The position numbers and the translations under genes were made by a program. The notes below the pieces were generated by a model that saw nothing but the letters and a program-made list of their open reading frames with translations, was not told the origin of the DNA and made no database searches. From Arcobacteraceae bacterium (GTDB taxonomy: Bacteria > Campylobacterota > Campylobacteria > Campylobacterales > Arcobacteraceae), in assembly GCA_028687375.1 (NCBI GenBank), contig JAQUAG010000005.1, positions 55,718 through 119,717 on the forward strand: a DNA stretch of 64,000 bases, given 5' to 3'. Positions 33,166 through 42,423 of this stretch are shown piece after piece (within the stretch, counting starts at the first letter, position 1; each line of letters begins with the position of its first letter).

Positions 33166-34989
33166 TTAGTGACTAGTAGGTGTTTCTAAAGTCTCGTCAT
33201 ACCTTACTACTTTATTTCGCCCAGTTTGTTTTGCTTTATAAAGAGCAATATCACTTTGTTTTACATATTTCCAAAAACTTTTATCTTGATTTGGAAATAG
33301 GGCAGTTCCAATACTTACTGTTTTGCTAAAAATTTCACTATTAGCTTGTATTTTTTGTCGTGAAAATGCTATTCTTATCTCTTCAGCTGTTGATTGTAAT
33401 CTATCTTCGTCACAGTCTATAAGAACTACTATAAATTCTTCTCCACCAAATCGTATAACAATATCTTTGTCATCCACTACGTCCATTAGTGTATTCGAAA
33501 TAGTTTTAATAGCAATATCCCCTATATCATGTCCATAATTGTCATTTATAAGTTTAAAGAAATCTATATCAACCATCATAATTCCACATGGAATATTTTT
33601 CATTGCATTATAAATTGTATTATCTATATATCTTTCAAGAAACTTTCTATTGTAAAGTCCAGTTAAAGCATCTGTTTGAGCACTTCTTTCTAGAATTTGC
33701 ATTAATTTTTTACTCACAATTTCTGGTTTTGCACTATCGACATAATCTTGAATAAAAGGTAAAATTTCTCTTATTCTCTCTTGTTCTTCTTTTGTTTCAC
33801 AAACAATAGAAAGAATAAAATCTAAATCGTTAGATATTGAATAAGGGACACAAATATATTTTTTATTATCCTCATCTTGAAATTTATTACATACTTTTTT
33901 GAATTGACAAGAATCAACTAATGTATTTGTTCTATCAGCTCTACAACCTTCTTTAATAGGATCACATAAAAGTTCTTTATGTACGTAAACTATTTCTACT
34001 TTTTTATTAGTAGTATCTGCTTCCAGAAAATGAAAATTTTCTAATCCAAATTTTTCTTCCAAAATAGTTGCAAATCTTATATAAACTTCTTCGATATGTT
34101 CATCTTTTTCAATAGTTTTTCTAAATCTATAAATATCGGCTAATCTATTTACTGTATTTTTTACATCAATCATAGGGTCTACTACACCATTTGTTTTATG
34201 TGCAGTTAAAAATACCTCTATTTTATCTTCAATTGAAATTAAACTTGTTTGTAGCTTATCCATATGTTCATTTATCCAATGAGCAACTTCCTTGGCTTCA
34301 CCATCTTTAATTCCCTCAATTCTACCACTATAATCACCTCTGTTAGCTTTTTTCATAACTTTTTTAATCAGTCCAAAAATATCAAAATAAGGATTCATAA
34401 GTCTTTTTACCCACCAAATAATTCCAAACATTAAAATAAATGCTATAAGTGATGTCATTGCAATAATTTCTGTGCTGATTTGTTTTAAATCATCAACGGT
34501 CATAACCATAGAAATAATTCCTAGTGTTTCCCCCTGTTTTGCATTATGGCAATTAAGGCAATTTATCTCTTTTGTTTGTTCTGCTTTATATGGAATAGTT
34601 ATTCTGTATGTACTATGCCCTAAAAATTTTTCATTGACTGCTTCTATTGAAATTCCCGTGGATAGAACTTTTTTATCTATTTCATCTCTAATATCATCTT
34701 CTCTACCAGCACCGTATTGTTTTGTAACAACATCAGAACGAATAATCCAAAGATCATCAACTCCTTTTAGATTTTTTGTCTGGTTAATATAGAAATCTCT
34801 GTTTTGCATCATTCCATTAACCATATGAGCAGTTAATCCATTTTTGACACTTTCTGCAACTAGTTGAGCTTTTATTTTAGCACTACTAAATCCAAATTCC
34901 CTTAAGTTAAGTGTGATGTTTGCAATCATAGCAAGAAACATAACTAGCATTACACCAGTCATTGTTGCAAAAATATTTTTACTTGACAT
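33166..34989 (-). CDS. Diguanylate cyclase with periplasmic haem-c sensor domain
   Basis: A 607-residue membrane protein. A membrane helix (about 8-28) and a second one (about 175-195) flank a periplasmic domain whose end carries CLNCH (Cys144, Cys147, His148), a covalent c-haem site, followed by GETLGIISMVM, as in haem-containing sensor domains of the DUF3365/Tll0287 type. A HAMP-like segment and a GAF-like region with several Cys (GCRADRTNTLVDSCQFKKVC) follow, then a GGDEF domain with intact RFGGEEFIVVL. It should make cyclic di-GMP in response to redox state, oxygen or nitric oxide. AAGGAG precedes the ATG. Confidence 0.88.
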   Translation of the reverse strand: MSSKNIFATMTGVMLVMFLAMIANITLNLREFGFSSAKIKAQLVAESVKNGLTAHMVNGMMQNRDFYINQTKNLKGVDDLWIIRSDVVTKQYGAGREDDIRDEIDKKVLSTGISIEAVNEKFLGHSTYRITIPYKAEQTKEINCLNCHNAKQGETLGIISMVMTVDDLKQISTEIIAMTSLIAFILMFGIIWWVKRLMNPYFDIFGLIKKVMKKANRGDYSGRIEGIKDGEAKEVAHWINEHMDKLQTSLISIEDKIEVFLTAHKTNGVVDPMIDVKNTVNRLADIYRFRKTIEKDEHIEEVYIRFATILEEKFGLENFHFLEADTTNKKVEIVYVHKELLCDPIKEGCRADRTNTLVDSCQFKKVCNKFQDEDNKKYICVPYSISNDLDFILSIVCETKEEQERIREILPFIQDYVDSAKPEIVSKKLMQILERSAQTDALTGLYNRKFLERYIDNTIYNAMKNIPCGIMMVDIDFFKLINDNYGHDIGDIAIKTISNTLMDVVDDKDIVIRFGGEEFIVVLIDCDEDRLQSTAEEIRIAFSRQKIQANSEIFSKTVSIGTALFPNQDKSFWKYVKQSDIALYKAKQTGRNKVVRYDETLETPTSH

Positions 34990-35079
34990 AAAACTCCTTT
35001 TTGTTTTTTATAAGATTTAAGTATATCTTTTTTATAATAAAATTTTTATAACAAAAAATTAAATTAATATAATAAAAAA

Positions 35080-35961
35080 TTATTTAATTAATTTTATTCC
35101 AGATTCATCTAATGATATTTGATTTGATGCTATAAGTACCGTTAATGAACTTTTAAAAATCTTTTTACTCATATTGAATATTTTGGTAATATCTTCTGCA
35201 TCACTTTTATAGTTATAAGGTAAAAATCCACTATTTTTTTCAAGAAGTGCAACTATTTTTTCACTTCCCGCATCTTTATTTGCATTTTTTCCAATTGGTT
35301 GAAGAGAGATATCAAGCTTCCCATCTTCCCTTATTGTTTTGATGTATGCTTTTTTTGTGTCCCCCGTAAAAAGTTTACAAAATACTTCATTTGTATAAAG
35401 CATTCCTTCGTAATTATTATCCACAATCACTTTAAATCCAAGTGGAGTTTTTGAGATAACAAGCACCTTTACCTCTTGATTTTTTTTGAAATGTTTTGTA
35501 TCGCTTGACAGAAATGAAGTAATTTTTTCAATTCCAATAAGTCGTTCCGATTTATCATCTTTCACAACTCGGATGATTCTTTTATCCCCAATATGAAACT
35601 TATTTTTTTGTTTGTTATTAGGTACCAAAAGATGTTTTGGCAAACCAATATCGACAAATGCTCCAAAAGGTGCAGCATCGACAACTTTGACAAAAGCAAA
35701 CTCATTTATCAAAGCTTTTGGATAATCAGTGGTTGCCACTAGCCTATCTTCGCTATCTGTATAGATAAATACCTCTATCTCATCACCAACTTGCATATCA
35801 TCTGTGATATAAGCATTTGGAAGTAACACCTCATAAGCTTCTGTTTCACTTTGTTCACAAATCTCCTCTTTAGTTCTTGATGGAACTAAGAAAAAACCGT
35901 GGTCGGTATCTCTTTTGATAAGGAGAGTGTTTATTTCACCAAGTATTATTTTTTCATTCAT
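35080..35961 (-). CDS. CvfB-like S1-domain RNA-binding protein
   Basis: A 293-residue cytoplasmic protein with successive S1-type OB folds: an N-terminal one, one at about 85-130 (FAFVKVVDAAPFGAFVDIGLPKHLL), one at about 160-220 (GFKVIVDNNYEGMLY), and a C-terminal winged-helix-like part (GFLPYNYKSDAEDITKIFNMSKK). This is the CvfB arrangement; CvfB proteins affect virulence and gene expression through RNA. It follows valS on the same strand with a 20-bp gap and is probably co-transcribed with it. Confidence 0.85.
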   Translation of the reverse strand: MNEKIILGEINTLLIKRDTDHGFFLVPSRTKEEICEQSETEAYEVLLPNAYITDDMQVGDEIEVFIYTDSEDRLVATTDYPKALINEFAFVKVVDAAPFGAFVDIGLPKHLLVPNNKQKNKFHIGDKRIIRVVKDDKSERLIGIEKITSFLSSDTKHFKKNQEVKVLVISKTPLGFKVIVDNNYEGMLYTNEVFCKLFTGDTKKAYIKTIREDGKLDISLQPIGKNANKDAGSEKIVALLEKNSGFLPYNYKSDAEDITKIFNMSKKIFKSSLTVLIASNQISLDESGIKLIK

Positions 35962-35981
35962 TATTTTTTCTTTCTTGCTTT

Positions 35982-38645
35982 TTAATTTAAAGCTTTTAAT
36001 TCTTCTTCCACTTTTGCAAATTTCTCATTTGCAAGTGCCAATCCTGCTCTATTTTCTTCTAAAACTTTTGCTGGTGCATTTGCAACAAATTTTTCATTAT
36101 TCAACATTCCACTAAGTTTATTGATTTCTAGTTGGAGTTTCTCTTTTTGTTTTGTAAGTTTGTCAATAATAGGCTTCATATCAATCTCACCTGTTGGGAT
36201 AAATACCTCTAAATTATCACTTACATCCGTGATTGAGTTCTCAACTTTTGCCGTTACGAACTCGATATTTTCTACTTTAGCAAGTTTTTCGATAAATGGT
36301 TTAGCTATGAAGTTATCTATATCTTTATTGATTTTCAAATATGCTTTTGGAATTTTAGAATTTCCCATATCAATAATAACTTTTGCTCTTCGTATCGCTG
36401 TAATCGCCTCTTCAATAATCGCGAACATATCCTCAATCTCTTGATTTTTTGCTATATTTTTTGGGAAATTCATAACCATCAATGAATCACCTTTTTCTAG
36501 TGTTGTTCCACTTAATTTGTGATATAAATAATCAGAGATAAATGGCATAAATGGAGAGACCATTTTAAGAGTTTCTTTGAAAATCGCTCCAAGTTCTACG
36601 ATACTCTCTTTTGAAGCTTTACTATATTCAATTCCCCAATCACAAAATTCATTCCATACGAATTTATATAAAATACTCGCTGATTCATTAAATTTGTAAG
36701 TCTCAATTGCATTTCTAAGCTCATCAACTGCATCACTTAGTTTACTTTGCATATAAAGACCAAGTGGCGTTTTTATCTGGATATTTTTTAAATCAGGGAA
36801 AGTTTCCACATTTAACTGCAAGAAATTTGATGCATTATAAAGTTTATTTGTAAAGTTTCTAAATTGCTCTAAGTTTTTTGCACCAAGTTTTATGTCTCTC
36901 CCTTGAACACAAAGATATGCTAAAGTAAATCGAATAATATCAGCCGAATGTTCATTTACCATATCAAGTGGGTCAATTACGTTTCCTTTTGATTTTGACA
37001 TTTTATGCCCATGCTCATCACGAACTAAGGCATGCATATAGATATCTTCAAATGGTAACTCTTTTTTGAAGTGTTCACCCATCATCATCATTCTTGCTAC
37101 CCAGAAGAACATAATATCAAATCCAGTGATTAGTAAAGAGTTTGGATAAAAATCTTCTTCATCAGTTGAGTTATATAACTCTTCTAATTTTCCATTATTT
37201 CCCCAACCAAGTGGCGACATCGCCCATAGAGCAGATGAGAACCAAGTATCAAGTACATCTGGGTCTTGAGTCATTTTTTTACTAGCACATTTTGGACAAG
37301 CTTCTGGCTCATCAGCTTTATCTGCCCATTGATGGTCGCAAGTCTCACAAGTAAACACAGGAATTCTATGTCCCCACCAAAGTTGTCTTGAAATACACCA
37401 AGGTCTGAGTTCATCCATCCAAGCTGTATATGAGTTTATCCAATGTGCTGGGTGGAAAAGTGTTCCATTATGCTCACCACTTACAGCTCGCTCCAATGTA
37501 GTCTCTTTTGTTTTTCTGATTGATTCTTGAGCCATTTCTGAACTTAAAAACCATTGTTGAGAGATAAATGGTTCAACAATATTTTTACATCTATAACAAT
37601 GCCCTACTTGGTGAATATGCTCTTCAATTTTTACAATATATCCCTCAGCTTGAAGTTTTGCAACAATAATAGGTCTAGCTTCCAATCTTTCAAGTCCAGC
37701 AAACTCTCCGCAATATTCATTTAAAATACCTTGCTCATCAAATACTTTGATAAACTCCAACCCATGTCTTTTCCCAACTTCGTAGTCATTTTGATCATGT
37801 GCAGGAGTAACTTTTACAACACCTGTTCCAAATTCCATATCAACATGAGAATCTGTAATAACTTTGATTTTTCTCTCCGTTAAAGGTAAAAGTACTTCTT
37901 TTCCAACAATTGATGTATATCGGCTATCATCAGGATGCACCATAATTGCAGTATCCCCAAAGTATGTTTCAGGTCTTGTAGTTGCCACTTGAAGCTCACC
38001 ACTACCATCGGCAAATTTATAAATCATATGGTAAAACTTCCCATTTACCTCTTCGTGTTCAACTTCGATGTCTGATAATGCACCATCGTGTGTACACCAG
38101 TTTACCATATAGTTATTTTGAGTGATATGACCTTCATTGTACAAAGAGATAAAAGCCTCTTTTACAGCCTCTTTTAATCCCTCATCCATAGTAAATCTTT
38201 CTCTTTTCCAAGCTGGAGTAACACCTAATTTTCTCATTTGATGAACGATATTTCCACCAGATGTCTCTTTTTGCTTCCAAGCTCTCTCCAAAAATTTCTC
38301 TCGCCCAATCTCTTCTTTTGTTGTACCTTCAGCAAGTAGTTGTTTTTCAACAACATTTTGAGTTGCGATTCCAGCGTGGTCAGTCCCTGGTTGCCAAAGA
38401 GTTTTAAACCCATCCATTCTTTTGTATCTTGTAATAATATCTTGCAATGTAAATGTTAAAGCATGTCCAATATGTAAACTTCCAGTTACATTTGGTGGTG
38501 GCATCATAATTGAAAATGTTTTTTGTTTTCCATTTGCATCTGGTTCTTGAATAGATTTATTTCCATCTATTTCAAAATAACCTCTCTCTTCCCAAATTTT
38601 ATAATATTGATCTTCTATCTCGTTTGAATTGTAACCGTTGCTCAT
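35982..38645 (-). CDS. valS: Valyl-tRNA synthetase
   Basis: An 887-residue class I synthetase. The HIGH motif is PPPNVTGSLHIGHAL, the editing domain has TTRPETYFGDTAIMVHP, and the KMSKS motif is HKMSKSKGNVIDP. A zinc-like CxxC cluster lies in TCETCDHQW and ACPKCASKK. The C-terminal coiled-coil arm (IIDKLTKQKEKLQLEINKL onward) is normal for ValRS. It charges tRNA-Val in protein synthesis. GGAAAAGAGAAA precedes the ATG. Confidence 0.98.
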   Translation of the reverse strand: MSNGYNSNEIEDQYYKIWEERGYFEIDGNKSIQEPDANGKQKTFSIMMPPPNVTGSLHIGHALTFTLQDIITRYKRMDGFKTLWQPGTDHAGIATQNVVEKQLLAEGTTKEEIGREKFLERAWKQKETSGGNIVHQMRKLGVTPAWKRERFTMDEGLKEAVKEAFISLYNEGHITQNNYMVNWCTHDGALSDIEVEHEEVNGKFYHMIYKFADGSGELQVATTRPETYFGDTAIMVHPDDSRYTSIVGKEVLLPLTERKIKVITDSHVDMEFGTGVVKVTPAHDQNDYEVGKRHGLEFIKVFDEQGILNEYCGEFAGLERLEARPIIVAKLQAEGYIVKIEEHIHQVGHCYRCKNIVEPFISQQWFLSSEMAQESIRKTKETTLERAVSGEHNGTLFHPAHWINSYTAWMDELRPWCISRQLWWGHRIPVFTCETCDHQWADKADEPEACPKCASKKMTQDPDVLDTWFSSALWAMSPLGWGNNGKLEELYNSTDEEDFYPNSLLITGFDIMFFWVARMMMMGEHFKKELPFEDIYMHALVRDEHGHKMSKSKGNVIDPLDMVNEHSADIIRFTLAYLCVQGRDIKLGAKNLEQFRNFTNKLYNASNFLQLNVETFPDLKNIQIKTPLGLYMQSKLSDAVDELRNAIETYKFNESASILYKFVWNEFCDWGIEYSKASKESIVELGAIFKETLKMVSPFMPFISDYLYHKLSGTTLEKGDSLMVMNFPKNIAKNQEIEDMFAIIEEAITAIRRAKVIIDMGNSKIPKAYLKINKDIDNFIAKPFIEKLAKVENIEFVTAKVENSITDVSDNLEVFIPTGEIDMKPIIDKLTKQKEKLQLEINKLSGMLNNEKFVANAPAKVLEENRAGLALANEKFAKVEEELKALN

Positions 38646-38717
38646 TTTCTCTTTTCCTATGATTTTATATTAGGGAAACCCTATAATTTTAAAGTTTTTA
38701 TTTTAGCTAAAAGCCGA

Positions 38718-39425
38718 TTAAAGAATGATACTACTTACCACTCCAATAAGTCCACCAAATACACCACCCCAAACAACAAGCCATCCAAGATGTTCTTTCA
38801 TCATATTTTCAACTATATCTTTGACCATTTTAGGGTTAAGTTCATTTAATCTTTCAACGATAACTTTATCTATTTTTTGCTCCATATCTTCGCTAATATC
38901 ACTTTTTTCTAAAGTTTTAAAAAGCGTTTGTTGAAAACTTTCCGTATGAACTATCTCATTTATAGCTTTTTTCATTTTTTCTTCAAATGGATTTTTAAGT
39001 GGTTCAAGCATCTTAGCCCCACCAAACATCCCAAGCATTCCCCCAAAACTAGATTCCATCACTGCACTTTTAAGACTTTCAAATGCGATAGAAAAATCGG
39101 TACTTTCAATTAAACCTGTAAAATCAAAGTGTTTATTTTTATCTGAAAATTCATTTTTTAAAAACTTATCAAGATTCTCTTTTGTAAAAAATTGCTCCAT
39201 AATAAGTTTATGAATTGAGATTTTAAACTCCTCAAATCTAGCTTCAACAACACCACTTCCATATAAAAATGGCACTTTGTGAAATAGCATATGAATTGCT
39301 AAATGATTTGTAATAGCACCACTAAATGCAAACAATCCCCCAATCATTAAAAGTTTATTTTCCAATACAAATCCCACAATTGTCACTAAAATAGATAAGA
39401 TATTTGTAGTTGTAGTTTTATTCAT
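38718..39425 (-). CDS. DUF445-family membrane protein
   Basis: A 235-residue protein with two close N-terminal hydrophobic segments, the second followed by NHLAIHMLFHKVPFLYGSGV, the DUF445/YheB-like signature. A helical middle region follows, and a C-terminal membrane helix (LGWLVVWGGVFGGLIGVVSSI). Function unknown. It sits 72 bp upstream of valS on the same strand, with a strong Shine-Dalgarno (GAGGAGT). Confidence 0.82.
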   Translation of the reverse strand: MNKTTTTNILSILVTIVGFVLENKLLMIGGLFAFSGAITNHLAIHMLFHKVPFLYGSGVVEARFEEFKISIHKLIMEQFFTKENLDKFLKNEFSDKNKHFDFTGLIESTDFSIAFESLKSAVMESSFGGMLGMFGGAKMLEPLKNPFEEKMKKAINEIVHTESFQQTLFKTLEKSDISEDMEQKIDKVIVERLNELNPKMVKDIVENMMKEHLGWLVVWGGVFGGLIGVVSSIIL

Positions 39426-39481
39426 TATTTTACTCCTCGTATATTTTTTCGTATTTTAGCTTATTTACTATAAGCTTTCAT

Positions 39482-39925
39482 ATGTTTAAAATATTTTTTA
39501 TAATCCTCTTTTCTTTTCAAACAGTTCTCTTCTCTTTGGAGATTATAGGAAATTTTGAAACTATAACTCTTAATGATTTTAATGCTTCTAATGTAGAAGC
39601 TAAAATTGATACAGGTGCTATTTATTCAGCACTTCATTGTTCTTATATTAAAGAGGTTAATGGAACAATTGTAGAATTTTCTCCACTTATCCTCAATCAA
39701 GTTTTTCAAAAGAAAATCATCAAAATAGTCAATATTAAAAGCAGTAATGGTCAAATTGAACAAAGATTTATTATTGATTCTATAATTACTATAAACAACA
39801 GATCTTATCCAATATTATTTTCTCTTACAAAACGAGATAAAATGCAATATAAAATACTTATTGGAACAGATTTTTTAAAAAATAGGTTTTTAGTGGATGT
39901 TGGTAAACAAATTTTAAAAGATTAA
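39482..39925 (+). CDS. Secreted retropepsin-like protease (RimK-associated family)
   Basis: A 147-residue protein with an N-terminal signal peptide (FKIFFIILFSFQTVLFSL). VEAKIDTGAIYSALHC carries the Asp-Thr-Gly active-site motif of retropepsin-like aspartic proteases, and ILIGTDFLKNRFLVDVGKQ matches the end of the PF05618 family (once named ATP-dependent zinc protease). Target unknown. There is no Shine-Dalgarno before the ATG. Confidence 0.78.
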   Translation: MFKIFFIILFSFQTVLFSLEIIGNFETITLNDFNASNVEAKIDTGAIYSALHCSYIKEVNGTIVEFSPLILNQVFQKKIIKIVNIKSSNGQIEQRFIIDSIITINNRSYPILFSLTKRDKMQYKILIGTDFLKNRFLVDVGKQILKD

Positions 39926-39971
39926 ACGATAAAATTATGAAAATTTTAAAAAAGGATATAGGCAACCACAA

Positions 39972-40211
39972 ATGCAAAAAGAATCAATTTTGTATATTTT
40001 AACTCAGCATGGAGTAAATGAGGATGATTTAAAAGTATTCCAAGATAAGCTAAAAAAGGAGAAAAATTTTACAATAGCAGATTGTGATAGATTGCTTCTA
40101 AAGATGGGATATGATAAAGTTTTTACAGATGATGAGGAGCTTGATGATGAAGAAAATGATTCATACACTCCATATGAAAAAACAAAACCTAAACATCATG
40201 ATGATAATTGA
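39972..40211 (+). CDS. Small acidic protein of unknown function
   Basis: A 79-residue soluble protein. The first about 50 residues look like a small helical domain (GVNEDDLKVFQDKLKKEKNF), the rest is a disordered acidic tail (TDDEELDDEENDSY) ending in charged residues. No family is recognised. It lies between the protease-like gene and the carbonic anhydrase gene, 46 bp before the latter. Confidence 0.6.
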   Translation: MQKESILYILTQHGVNEDDLKVFQDKLKKEKNFTIADCDRLLLKMGYDKVFTDDEELDDEENDSYTPYEKTKPKHHDDN

Positions 40212-40257
40212 TTGAAAGTGTAATTAAAATTTAATTTATAAATGATACACTAACCTT

Positions 40258-40908
40258 ATGGAAAAAATAGAACAACTAATAAAAGGGAACAAAGAGTTCC
40301 AAAATCTTCATTTTAAAAAATTTGAATTTGAATTTGACGAGCTTGTAGAAAAAGGGCAATCTCCTGAAATATTATTTATAGGATGTAGCGATAGTAGGGT
40401 GGTTCCTGATCTTATTACTGGAAGTAGACCAGGTGATTTGTTTATTATGCGAAATATCGGAAACTTTGTTCCTCCTTTCAAAAAAGACAATGACTATCAT
40501 GGAACAGCTGCTGCAATAGAGTATGCTGTTTCTGTTTTGGGTGTTGCTCATATTATAGTTTGTGGGCATTCTCATTGTGGAGCTTGTGAGTCGCTTTATA
40601 AAGTTCTTCCAGAGGGGGATGATTTAGTTCATGTACGAAAATGGTTAGAATTAGGAACTATTACAAAAAACTTTGTTGAGCAAAATTTTGAAGGGTATGA
40701 GTTTAGTGAAAAGTTAAGAATCACAGAACAGATATCAGTAATTTTTCAGTTAGAAAATCTTCTCACTTATCCAGCAGTTAAAAGAAAAGTAGAAGAGGGG
40801 ATTCTTACTATTCATGGTTGGTACTATGAATTACAAAGTGGAAGTATTAAATATTTTGATTCTGATACTTTAGAATTTAAAGAGCTTGCTCACCAAAGTG
40901 AGCGATAA
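40258..40908 (+). CDS. Beta-class carbonic anhydrase
   Basis: A 216-residue beta-CA converting CO2 to bicarbonate. Zinc ligands are Cys43 (GCSDSRVVP), His104 and Cys107 (CGHSHCGAC), with the Asp45/Arg47 dyad intact. MRNIGNFVPP and GTAAAIEYAVSVLGV are standard. No signal peptide, so it is cytoplasmic and could supply bicarbonate for carbon fixation or carboxylases. It shares a bidirectional terminator with nhaA. Confidence 0.95.
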   Translation: MEKIEQLIKGNKEFQNLHFKKFEFEFDELVEKGQSPEILFIGCSDSRVVPDLITGSRPGDLFIMRNIGNFVPPFKKDNDYHGTAAAIEYAVSVLGVAHIIVCGHSHCGACESLYKVLPEGDDLVHVRKWLELGTITKNFVEQNFEGYEFSEKLRITEQISVIFQLENLLTYPAVKRKVEEGILTIHGWYYELQSGSIKYFDSDTLEFKELAHQSER

Positions 40909-40920
40909 GCTTAGATTAGA

Positions 40921-40950
40921 ATAGAATAAGTCTTTAAATACTTATTCTAT
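40921..40950. terminator. Bidirectional terminator between carbonic anhydrase and nhaA
   Basis: 11-bp perfect stem (ATAGAATAAGT at 40921-40931 with ACTTATTCTAT at 40940-40950), 8-nt loop, T-run behind. It overlaps the last codons of nhaA. Confidence 0.65.
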
Positions 40951-42234
40951 TTTCCTTCTTCTTGAAAGTTTATTTATAAGCATAACACCAATAATAGCAG
41001 CAATAAATGAAGCAATAAAAATTCCAAGCTTCACAGCACTTATGATATTTTCATCTAAAAATGCCAAATTTGTAATAAAAATGGACATTGTGAATCCAAT
41101 TCCTCCTAAAAATCCAACTGCAATTATCTCATTCCAATTTAAATTTTCTGGTTTATGAATAATTCCTATTTTTGAAGCAAAATAAGTAAATGAAACAATT
41201 CCTATTGGTTTTCCAATTACAAGTCCTAGTGTAACACCAAGTACAATCATAAGATGCTCCGATACACCACTAAAATCTATAATAACACCAGCATTTGCAA
41301 AAGCAAAAAGTGGCATAATAAAAAATGCACTAAATCCATGAAGTTGATGTTCTAGTTTTACAAGCGGATTTTGCACATGATCATATCCATGTGCTATATT
41401 TTCTAAAGCATCAACTTGATGATGATTTAAAATTGGAATATCGTCAATATGCGTTTCAAATCTATTAATTGCATCCTTACTATTTGCAATAAAAAGTTGC
41501 TCATCAATTTTTGAGCTAATAGGTATAGCAAAAGCAAGCAATACACCTGCAATAGTTGCATGAATTCCAATAGCATGAACATAAAACCAAAGGGCAATTC
41601 CAAGTAGTAGATAAGGAGTTAAAGATTTCACCCCTTTAAAATTAAGCATCCAAATAAGAGCATAAGTAAGTATGGCATGTAAAAAATATTCTGCATGTAT
41701 TTCACTTGTATATACTGTAGCTACCACCAAAACAGCACCTAAATCATCTACGACAGCAAGTGCTACTAAAAATAATTTTAAGGCTGGGTTGACTTTATCT
41801 CCAAGTAACAATAGTATTCCTAATGCAAAAGCTATATCTGTAGCCATCGGGATACCGAATCCTATTGGGTTTGTTGGATTCAAAGCAACATAAATAAGTG
41901 CTGGAACCACCATTCCACCAAGTGCCGCAACCACAGGAAATGAAGCTTGTTTTACTGAACTTAATTCTCCAATAAGCATTTCTCTTTTTATTTCAAGCCC
42001 AACCATCAAGAAGAAAAGTGCCATTAACGCATCATTTATCCACATACCAAGACTCATAGAGATATCATGAGAACCAAATATCATACCAAATTGAGTATGC
42101 CAAATATTATAATACTCCTCTTGAAAAGGCGAGTTTGCGATAATCACTGCTAATATCATTGCAGCAAAAAGCAAAAAGCCACTCATCGCCTCTTTTGAAA
42201 TAAAACTTTGAAAAGTTTCTACATATTTATTCAT
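40942..42234 (-). CDS. nhaA: Na+/H+ antiporter NhaA
   Basis: A 430-residue antiporter with 12 predicted membrane segments. Diagnostic stretches are FLMVGLEIKREMLIGEL, ATDIAFALGIL and ALAVVDDLGAVLVVA with the paired Asp residues of the ion site, and FLGGIGFTMSIFI. A hydrophilic insertion of about 45 residues (IDEQLFIANSKDAINRFE region) is the version seen in many epsilonproteobacteria. It uses the proton gradient to expel sodium. I choose ATG 42234 because AAAGGGACAC lies upstream; the longer frame to 42264 lacks a Shine-Dalgarno. Confidence 0.95.
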   Translation of the reverse strand: MNKYVETFQSFISKEAMSGFLLFAAMILAVIIANSPFQEEYYNIWHTQFGMIFGSHDISMSLGMWINDALMALFFLMVGLEIKREMLIGELSSVKQASFPVVAALGGMVVPALIYVALNPTNPIGFGIPMATDIAFALGILLLLGDKVNPALKLFLVALAVVDDLGAVLVVATVYTSEIHAEYFLHAILTYALIWMLNFKGVKSLTPYLLLGIALWFYVHAIGIHATIAGVLLAFAIPISSKIDEQLFIANSKDAINRFETHIDDIPILNHHQVDALENIAHGYDHVQNPLVKLEHQLHGFSAFFIMPLFAFANAGVIIDFSGVSEHLMIVLGVTLGLVIGKPIGIVSFTYFASKIGIIHKPENLNWNEIIAVGFLGGIGFTMSIFITNLAFLDENIISAVKLGIFIASFIAAIIGVMLINKLSRRRKIE

Positions 42235-42423
42235 TGTGTCCCTTTTGTTTTGAATGATTTTCATTGTATAAAAAAATTATTAGTTAAACTTTAAAAATTT
42301 TAACCATTTATTTATTACTATTTTTCTTTTTATCATTATTACATTCCTATTACTTTGTATTCTTTTAATATGATTTAATGTAGAATGTAGCCCAAAAAAT
42401 ATAAAAATAAAATGGATGATTGA

